DNA of 64,000 bases from contig JAHYIO010000008.1 in assembly GCA_020543525.1 (NCBI GenBank), positions 868,001 to 932,000 of the forward strand, read 5' to 3'. This document shows positions 57,972-64,000 of this stretch, piece by piece (the first letter of the stretch is position 1; every line of letters starts with the position of its first letter). The notes beneath the pieces are model-generated. The model worked only from the letters and a program-made list of their open reading frames with translations, was not told the DNA's origin and searched no databases. The stretch is from Coriolopsis trogii. Taxonomy: Eukaryota; Basidiomycota; Agaricomycetes; Polyporales; Polyporaceae. Both the position numbers and the translations under genes were made by a program.

Positions 57972-57978
57972 TATAAAG
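57972..57978 (+). promoter_or_regulatory. TATA box of the GH18 gene
   Basis: TATAAAG, 88 bp upstream of ATG 58066. Confidence 0.6.
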
Positions 57979-58065
57979 CCGACCGGAAACCCATCTCCAG
58001 CCCTCGGGCTCTCTCCCGCACATCGCTCTAGCCCGACTCTTCGCCGCGCAGCTCTCCTGCCCACC

Positions 58066-59034
58066 ATGGTTGCCTTCGCGAACCGCGTGGTAATGTACTA
58101 CCAGACGCAGTACACGAACGGGCGGTACATCTCCCCTCTCCCCCTCATTGGTTACGTCACCCACCTTCTCCTGGCGGCGTTTCACCTCAACATGGGTAAC
58201 GTCGGCCCTGACATCGTCCATCTCAACAACTTCCAGCCGAGCGACCCTTACTATGCGCCCATGTGGCCCGAGATCGCGATGCTGCAGGGAAACGGGACGA
58301 AGGTGCTCGGCATGCTCGGTGGCGCGGCTCCAGGGACGTACGAGTGTCTTGTGGACGACCTCTTCGACGCCTACTATCCACCGCTCCGGGACGTGATTAG
58401 CACCTACAAGCTGGACGGTATGGATCTCGACGTCGAGCAGTGGGTCTCCCCCGAGACAATCGCGCGGATCATCCGCACGCTCAAGGCCGACTTCGGAGAC
58501 GAATTCCTCATCACTCTCGCGCCCGTCGCGTCTGCGCTCACCGAGGGAGGGAATCTGTCCGGGTTCGACTACATCGACCTCGAGGCCAACATGGGCAGGG
58601 ACATCGCGTGGTACAACGCGCAGTTCTACTCTGGTTTTGGCACGTTCTTCCCCGAGGACCAGTACGAGCGCATCATCGAATACGAGCAGGGCATCGACCC
58701 AGCGCGCGTCACCGCAACCGTGCTCACGAACCCGAGCAACGGGTTCGGGTACGTGAGCCCCGAGAACGTGGTACAATCCATCGAGAACCTCATGGAGAAG
58801 TACGGGACCGGATGGGGCGGCGTCGGCGGCTGGGAGTACTTCAACTCGCTGCCCGATGACAGCCAGCCGTGGAAGTGGGCGGTGACAATGAAGGAGGCGA
58901 TGCGGGTGCAGAAGGCGAAGATGGAGAAGGCGGCAAAGGAGAAGGAGCTGCAGGCCCTCGCCGAGGCCGAACATCGGGAATGGGCGGTACGCTCACGCTT
59001 GTTGCGGTCGGCAGCTCCTACCAGTGAGGACTGA
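58066..59034 (+). CDS. Glycoside hydrolase family 18 (chitinase-like), intronless
   Basis: The chosen start is ATG 58066 in context CACCATGG, downstream of a TATA box; the frame stays open upstream but would put the TATA box inside the coding region. 322 residues: MVAFANRVVMYYQTQY, HLLLAAFHLNMG, the catalytic motif DGMDLDVE at residues 117-124 (consensus DxxDxDxE, with Glu124 as proton donor), LITLAPVASALT, WYNAQFYSGFG, VLTNPSNGFGYV and GGVGGWEYFNS, which match the beta-strand series of the GH18 barrel. No signal peptide is visible. The C-terminal 50 residues form a charged helix (KAKMEKAAKEKELQALAEAE), unusual for a secreted chitinase. It is likely active on chitin-type or N-glycan substrates, possibly intracellular. 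Codon use is strongly GC-ending, unlike the neighbouring degraded DNA. Confidence 0.88.
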   Translation: MVAFANRVVMYYQTQYTNGRYISPLPLIGYVTHLLLAAFHLNMGNVGPDIVHLNNFQPSDPYYAPMWPEIAMLQGNGTKVLGMLGGAAPGTYECLVDDLFDAYYPPLRDVISTYKLDGMDLDVEQWVSPETIARIIRTLKADFGDEFLITLAPVASALTEGGNLSGFDYIDLEANMGRDIAWYNAQFYSGFGTFFPEDQYERIIEYEQGIDPARVTATVLTNPSNGFGYVSPENVVQSIENLMEKYGTGWGGVGGWEYFNSLPDDSQPWKWAVTMKEAMRVQKAKMEKAAKEKELQALAEAEHREWAVRSRLLRSAAPTSED

Positions 59035-60718
59035 TGCGGGCTTTGATGTTGCTTGGATATTTTCATGATGTTGTCGTTTCTCTGGGTTGTCCGCTGTACT
59101 CGCCATCGTGTGGAGAAAAACTGATTCTTGTCTTGATTGTTGACAACCATACTGCGCTTAGGAACGGCCCCTGCATCGCAGCTGCTTGGATGCATGAGAG
59201 CACAGCTCGTAGCCGCAGCAGTACGCGTATACGTAGCATGCGTTTGTGCACCGACATGAATCGCATATGATAGCGAGTGCCGACTATGCTTAGTTCAGAT
59301 TCTCAGTGCAACAACGCGTCTCGGCTTAGATTGCCCGGTGGATACGTCAGTGGAGCGTACTCACCAAAATAAGGCTTTCCACTCACGACAAACGCTAGCT
59401 TGTGGTACCCCGTCATATTCTGGTCATTGTAAAGGGGGCAGTGGTGGACGAGTTCCGACCAGTTCGTCCGACCGGGGGCGCGTAGTTCACCCGTCCACTT
59501 CCTCATTTGGCGCGACCCAGTCGCCCACTGACTGCATACGGCTTCCGCCGGTGTGCTACGAACGGTGTGCTGTCGATTCGAGGATCGCGGAGCGATACTG
59601 AGGTCCCACCTGTCGGCTAAGAGTGCGTTCAGCGTCAGCACTCGCAGTGCGCAAAGTCACGAGCCGTTCAAACTCGGCTGGGGCGAGGCGCCCAGATTTT
59701 GAGGGCTCATCAGCCGGACCATAAGTCTGCTCGCGTTCCATGGCACAACAGGCAACTGCATCTCGCTACTTACTGCTCTATATGAACCTGGGACTTGGCC
59801 ACAGGCAAAACCGCCAATGCGCTCTTTTGACAGTCTCGCGGTCAGCAGTTCACAATTCGACAGGGCGTCTTCCGCTTCATGTTCACCGCATACCCAAATG
59901 ACATTACGCTCGTACGTCTTTTGTTCCCTCTATTGCTCCCCCCCCCTTTCCCCCCAATTCTCTCTCGGAACCAACGGCTCTGTGCGCTGCCGCACATCCT
60001 TATATGATACGAAACTTGTTAATGGTTCAAATGGGATAGACGTATGCGTCTCGCACGTCGCACACGCATATACTGTACATGCAGCAAGCACGTCCTACAC
60101 GGAGTCGGACATCCCGACGCTTGATTGTCCTGCCACCGGTATGAGAGCTAGAGACGAGAGGGCCGACATTTTGTTATCACGCGCCTCACTGGCAGGAGAC
60201 AAGCTGTCGACAAATCCAGGCAAGCATGTCGCGGCATGGCAAATTCATCAGAATTCAGGAGGTAGGTCGACATCATTATGGCTCCCAGCTTGTATTTACC
60301 GCCTCTGCGTCTCCGATGCAGGCTATGCAGGCTCGTTGTGAAGCATCGACAACAGCAGTACGTCCCTATGATAATCACTTGTCCTTTAGACCCTCGTTTC
60401 ATGTTCATCCTCTTCCATCTGTCTTCTGCGGCGGTCGTTATCATGATACTGATGTGCAATCCCCTTGGATTGTTCCGTTGCATGGGATCTGAAAGAATCC
60501 CTTCCTGTCGCGGCTGTTGCATACGTGCATGTTAGTTGCAGTTTTGAACTGCGCTCTAATACAATATGATCCGTGCTACTCTTCACCTTCACAACTATTA
60601 CAGCTGAGGGCATATCGTTAGGCCCCTGTCCGATTTTTTTTAGACACAGCGTCCTCGTGTATTTACAAGTCCGATGATTATGTAAAATTCGTCGCCGTGC
60701 ATGCGTGCAGGAAATTCC
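59035..60718. other. Intergenic region, nothing recognised
   Basis: Contains a C-rich run at about 59938-59956 and no supported coding sequence. Confidence 0.45.
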
Positions 60719-61102
60719 ATGCAGGCGCCTCGTACCATACCTCCACCTCCTGCTCTCTCCCCCATGTGCCGCCACATCTCCAAGGAAATGAAGGAGCTCG
60801 CATTGCGCACTCCCCCGAATGCTAGCACCATCTCTCCTCCACGTACCCCTAACAGGAGAGTATACAAGTATATTCCGCCCGACAAGGTCGACAACGACCT
60901 TTTGGGGGAATGTGCTACTCTCTTCAACGCCAATTATGGCATTTGGGGTCATGGTGACCCCAGGCATGGTGAGTAAGTTTGTGTACTTATCCGTTACTTT
61001 GACTGAGTTATGTCTAGGGAACCGCGTCAGAATGACGGTGCCGATGTTGCGCCACCAGTACATCAATATTGCATTCGACAACACGGTAGTCCTTGTCGCG
61101 CG
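60719..61102 (+). pseudogene. N-terminal part of a GNAT-like gene, truncated by an LTR element
   Basis: ATG 60719 gives MQAPRTIPPPPALSPMCRHI and continues RVYKYIPPDKVDNDLLGECA and TLFNANYGIWG, ending at a GTGAGT donor near 60970. After a short intron (acceptor about 61018) the frame gives NRVRMTVPMLRHQYI and VVLVARVD. The order (nxYGxWG, then a basic RVRM segment and a hydrophobic strand) resembles the start of fungal GNAT-like acetyltransferases, but this is a weak identification. Coding sense stops at about 61102 where the LTR appears to begin, so the acetyltransferase core is missing. Confidence 0.4.
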
Positions 61103-61669
61103 TGTTGACATTCTGGATTTACGGCTCTACCGGTCCGGAGTTGTGCACACAACCTTTGTATGGTCATGTTTACCTATGTTTAGATAGCGCTTACTATAGG
61201 CTGTGTTTCTACTTACCATATACGGTTTTCTCTACGAAACTACTGTACATTCCCATGACCATATGGTTCCCTTGTCTTCCTTTGCGTTCTACAATGCACC
61301 GGAACATTCTAGACCTTATGTCTTACTCAGAATACTCTCGGCTCTTACTCATACGCCGAGTACGGACTCTTACTCATCGTTCTATGGTTAACATGTGACT
61401 GCTTCATTCGCTTACTCATGCACTCCTCTCTCCAGTATATAAGGCAGTCTGTTTGCCCCTCTGCTCTTCAGTCGTTCGCTCACTGACTGAAGAGTAAGTC
61501 TCACTCATTACTTATGCTCTACTACACTTTACTTACTAGTACTTGTAGTCTCTCTTTGTGTGACTTACAGGTACTAAACTATGCAATATAGTCGTTCGCT
61601 CACTGACTGAAGATCTCTCTTTGTGTGACTTACAGGTTGCTCCAAGCCTTCCAGGTTCAGAGTTCATCA
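61103..61669 (+). repeat. Probable 5' LTR of the copia element
   Basis: Starts TGTTGACATT and ends TTCATCA just before the primer-binding site; contains TATATAAG (61436-61443). Two units are duplicated inside: cgttcgctcactgactgaag (about 61473 and 61593) and ctctttgtgtgacttacagg (about 61552 and 61617). The left boundary is inferred, since the 3' LTR lies outside the window. Confidence 0.5.
61436..61443 (+). promoter_or_regulatory. LTR TATA box
   Basis: TATATAAG inside the putative LTR, the expected start of the U3/R junction of the retrotransposon transcript. Confidence 0.55.
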
Positions 61670-61686
61670 GGTTATGAGCCCTGCGC
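61670..61686 (+). promoter_or_regulatory. Primer-binding site complementary to the initiator tRNA-Met anticodon arm
   Basis: GGTTATGAGCCCTGCGC directly follows the LTR end. Its complement, GCGCAGGGCTCATAACC, is the anticodon stem-loop of fungal initiator tRNA-Met. Copia and Ty5 are known to prime from this internal half-tRNA site, not from the tRNA 3' end. Confidence 0.6.
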
Positions 61687-62173
61687 TCTAATCGGTTGCT
61701 TCTCTGTCGACACCTCTGCGCGCAACTCTTTGTACGTCGACTCTCTGCCCGTGCATCCCACTTTCCTACTCTCTTGACTGTGCCCGCCGACACTGCTGCC
61801 AGGGGGACATTTCTGCGCTCGTGACGCAGCCCTGAGCGCTTCGTAGTCAGTCTCTAGTCTACTATCGTTGTAACACCTGTTGTGCTCTCGAGGCACCTGG
61901 GTGATTCAGGCATCCCTCAGCCAGGCCACGCACTTGCGCCCGCCAGCTGTTGTACCCGGGGTGGTTAGCACCTTTGGACCGGAGGACAACCGTTCGGACC
62001 CTCCTTACGATACCTTTTTGCCTCGGTAGTTACTATAGCGTTTCTTGGGCACAGTTGGCGACTTCTACCCGGATTGTCGGTAATTTCGGCTTACTGGCTC
62101 TCTGGTTCACCTCAAAAGGTGCCCCTGTCCACCTTCCTCGCACGTGGCACGTCAATCATCGCGTATACTTTGA

Positions 62174-62722
62174 ACCACCGTTCTGGAGCCGACTCTTCCA
62201 GCATCTCCTCATTCCTCTGAGTCTGAAGTCGAGGACATCGTTGATACTTCGACAGAAGCATCCTCTGACAGCTCAGGCAACGAGGAATCCTGCGAGGATC
62301 TTCCACACGTTTGGGACTCTGACGAACAAGTCGACGCCCACCTTCAAAGCGACGGTTGGTACAATTGTGCCGTGAGCCCCTGTCCTCATCGGTACAACAA
62401 CGTTGCTTTACCGGAAGATCCCACATCGTTCGCTTGGCAACCTATCTCTCCCTACCAAGCAGACGAGGAGTTTCTTGCTGGAGTCAACACAGCTCTTCCA
62501 GTCGCATCCGATACACCCTACGACACACCACTTGTCGTAGCGCTTCCTCTCGCCTCTAACACCCCATACGACACCCCTCTCATCGCATCTCCGCATCTCT
62601 CTCCAATCGAAACTCTTCCTCCTCCTCTCGTCACTGCGCTTCCATCTGTTGCGCCTATATCCTTCACTCTAGACTTTGACGACGAGGATTATCTCCACTC
62701 TTCTCAGTACCTGCTTTCAATC
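62174..62722 (+). other. Open leader in frame with gag, no ATG
   Basis: From the TGA at 62171-62173 to the gag ATG there are about 183 codons without a stop in the gag frame. The composition is protein-like: acidic Ser/Glu-rich, then Pro-rich with a repeated YDTPL unit. With no start codon, it would need a spliced 5' exon to be translated. Confidence 0.4.
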
Positions 62723-64000
62723 ATGGGAGACGTCAAGATCGACTCGATCCCTATCCTTTCTTCGGCGAACCAGTACAATGACTGGGCTGCAAAGCTCAAG
62801 GGGTACTTCATCTTCATGGGCTGTTGGGAGATTGTCGAAGGCACCAAGACTGAGCCCTCTCCTGCCGGTACTACTGCCACTGCGGCGGAGTTAGTCGCCA
62901 TAGAGGCATGGCAGAAGCTCAATGGGCAGGCTCGCGGCATGATGTATATGCGGGTCTCACCGAACTTCCACTACGTCCTCGATGCGAAGGTTCTGGGTCA
63001 AGGTGGTGCTGCTCCTCGTACCATGACAGCCGCTGAGACCTGGGCCGCCATCAAGACGAAGTTTGGCACGCCCAACAGTGCTCACGTCTGGGGCATGTTC
63101 GAGTCACTCGTTGCAGAGCCTCGCATGAACGATTCGAAGCCTCTCCAGGACCAGATGATGAAAATCATCAACCGCCTTCGCGACATCGATAGCAACGGCG
63201 TCAAGCTCAGCGAGACCATGCAGGCTCTCCTGTTGCTGTCGAAGGTCCCTGAGTCCTACCAGTCCATGGTTTCTGCACTAATGGCTATTACGGACATCGA
63301 CAAAATCACCCTCGACGACATCCAGTCGAAGACCTTGGCCGAGGAGTCATTGCGCAAGAACGGACAGTCCGCCAACAAGGTCTCCCAGACCAAGCCGAAG
63401 CCTAAGGGTCCTTGCTCCTTCTGTGGCGGTAGTTCTCACCACGAGTCCAACTGCTATAAGAAGCATCCAGACAAGCGTCCCAAGGGCAAGAAGAAGGAGA
63501 AGGAGAGGGATAAGGACAAGGACAAGGGGAAGAACAAGGACACTACTTCTCATAGCCATGCGCATGTCGTCTCTGAGTCTGTATCAGCTGTAAACGTACT
63601 TTCGGGTCCCTCGAACATCGCTGCTTCTTTCTATGATGAGGCTATGGCCTCGGACAGCTCGAAGTGGACCATGTGGCTTATGGACTCAGGAGCCTCTCAA
63701 CATATCACCGGCGACATGTCTGACTTCTCCACCTATCAGCCTTTCGAGACCACTGTTCCTTTCGGAACGGCTGCGTCAGGGGAAAGTAGTGTTATCCATG
63801 CGCTTGGATCGGGAACGGTTGAAGGGTTCACTTACATCGATAATCAGAAGGTCCCTGTCACCTTCAACAACGTCTACTACATCCCGCATGTGGAAGGTCG
63901 TCTTTTCTCGACGGGCTCCATCGAGCGCAATGGTTATTCCTTGTTCCAAGGCGAAGGTCGCATGTGTATCTTTGACAAGCTACCTGATGGTGCTGTCAAA
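62723..64000 (+). CDS. Copia gag-pol polyprotein, N-terminal part (gag and protease)
   Basis: ATG 62723 gives MGDVKIDSIPILSSANQYND, the usual start of copia gag (substrate-like YxxW segment: QYNDWAAKLKGYFIFMGCWE). The gag core has MTAAETWAAIKTKFGTPN and VPESYQSMVSALMAI. A zinc knuckle CX2CX4HX4C (CSFCGGSSHHESNC) lies at residues 231-244, followed by a Lys/Asp-rich stretch (KKKEKERDKDKDKGKNKD). The aspartic protease motif MDSGASQHITG is near residue 320, then the gag-pre-integrase approach (NNVYYIPHVEGRLFSTGSIE). No stop from 62723 to the window end, 426 codons, so this copy could be active. It belongs to the Ty1/copia superfamily. Confidence 0.92.
   Translation, partial: MGDVKIDSIPILSSANQYNDWAAKLKGYFIFMGCWEIVEGTKTEPSPAGTTATAAELVAIEAWQKLNGQARGMMYMRVSPNFHYVLDAKVLGQGGAAPRTMTAAETWAAIKTKFGTPNSAHVWGMFESLVAEPRMNDSKPLQDQMMKIINRLRDIDSNGVKLSETMQALLLLSKVPESYQSMVSALMAITDIDKITLDDIQSKTLAEESLRKNGQSANKVSQTKPKPKGPCSFCGGSSHHESNCYKKHPDKRPKGKKKEKERDKDKDKGKNKDTTSHSHAHVVSESVSAVNVLSGPSNIAASFYDEAMASDSSKWTMWLMDSGASQHITGDMSDFSTYQPFETTVPFGTAASGESSVIHALGSGTVEGFTYIDNQKVPVTFNNVYYIPHVEGRLFSTGSIERNGYSLFQGEGRMCIFDKLPDGAVK

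Larger units (their letters stand above)
61670..64000 (+). mobile_element. Ty1/copia LTR retrotransposon, internal region (continues past right edge)
   Basis: The primer-binding site is followed by about 1 kb of leader and then the gag/protease frame. Integrase, reverse transcriptase and the 3' LTR are outside the window. The frame is open to the last base. Confidence 0.85.

Noticed and set aside
57907..58974. 355-codon open frame antisense to the GH18 gene
   Set aside because: A shadow of GC-ending codons in the real gene. It has no domain or start context, and the sense frame has the GH18 motif.

Overview
The window looks like nuclear DNA of an agaricomycete basidiomycete, probably a polypore-type wood decayer. 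Genes are broken by many short GT-AG introns (mostly 50-70 bp). Families typical of these fungi are present: DUF6533-type multi-pass membrane proteins, an F-box protein, a P450, a GH18 protein, a Plavaka DNA transposon and a Ty1/copia element. An intron-bearing tRNA-Ile also points to a eukaryote. No bacterial or viral signature was seen.

Layout. 1-610: 5' part of a Ser/Thr-rich secreted protein (minus). 2.3-12.3 kb: three DUF6533-type genes on the plus strand (2377-4137, 5466-7171, 10537-12257), with a tiny secreted-peptide gene (7490-7712, minus) and a frameshifted hypothetical gene (8849-9577, minus) between them. 12.6-20.3 kb: an ankyrin-like conserved protein ending in CVVC, then two other multi-pass membrane protein genes (minus and plus). 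22.2-31.5 kb: a fourth DUF6533 paralogue split by an intact-looking 7385-bp Plavaka transposon (23974-31358) that carries a five-exon transposase and a divergent DUF6532-type gene. 32.3-35.9 kb: a second secreted-peptide gene and a fifth DUF6533 gene (minus). 35.9-38.8 kb: gene-poor, with a block of GTAAATTAC-type inverted repeats. 38.8-44 kb: F-box gene and a sixth DUF6533 gene. 44.6-49.4 kb: a single-exon hypothetical gene and a tandem pair of unknown paralogues. 49.7-55.5 kb: P450, tRNA-Ile(AAT), an unknown gene built of repeated exons, and a phosphatase-like protein. 58-64 kb: GH18 protein, a truncated GNAT-like gene, and the 5' LTR and gag/protease start of a Ty1/copia element running off the right edge.

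The main theme is an expanded cluster of 7TM-like DUF6533 genes. Most share a TATA box about 40-80 bp before the ATG, the same exon phases, and a C-terminal signature (RFLLNLRGLYF ... GNLGA ... DDPFxEGM) outside the DUF6533 core. One copy carries in-frame stops and one is split by a transposon, so the family appears to be turning over. Two small secreted-peptide genes with matching gene structure lie inside the same cluster. A receptor/ligand link is only a hypothesis.

Exon models were built by eye from splice motifs and paralogue alignment. Start and stop exons of the multi-exon membrane proteins are approximate. No database search was run.
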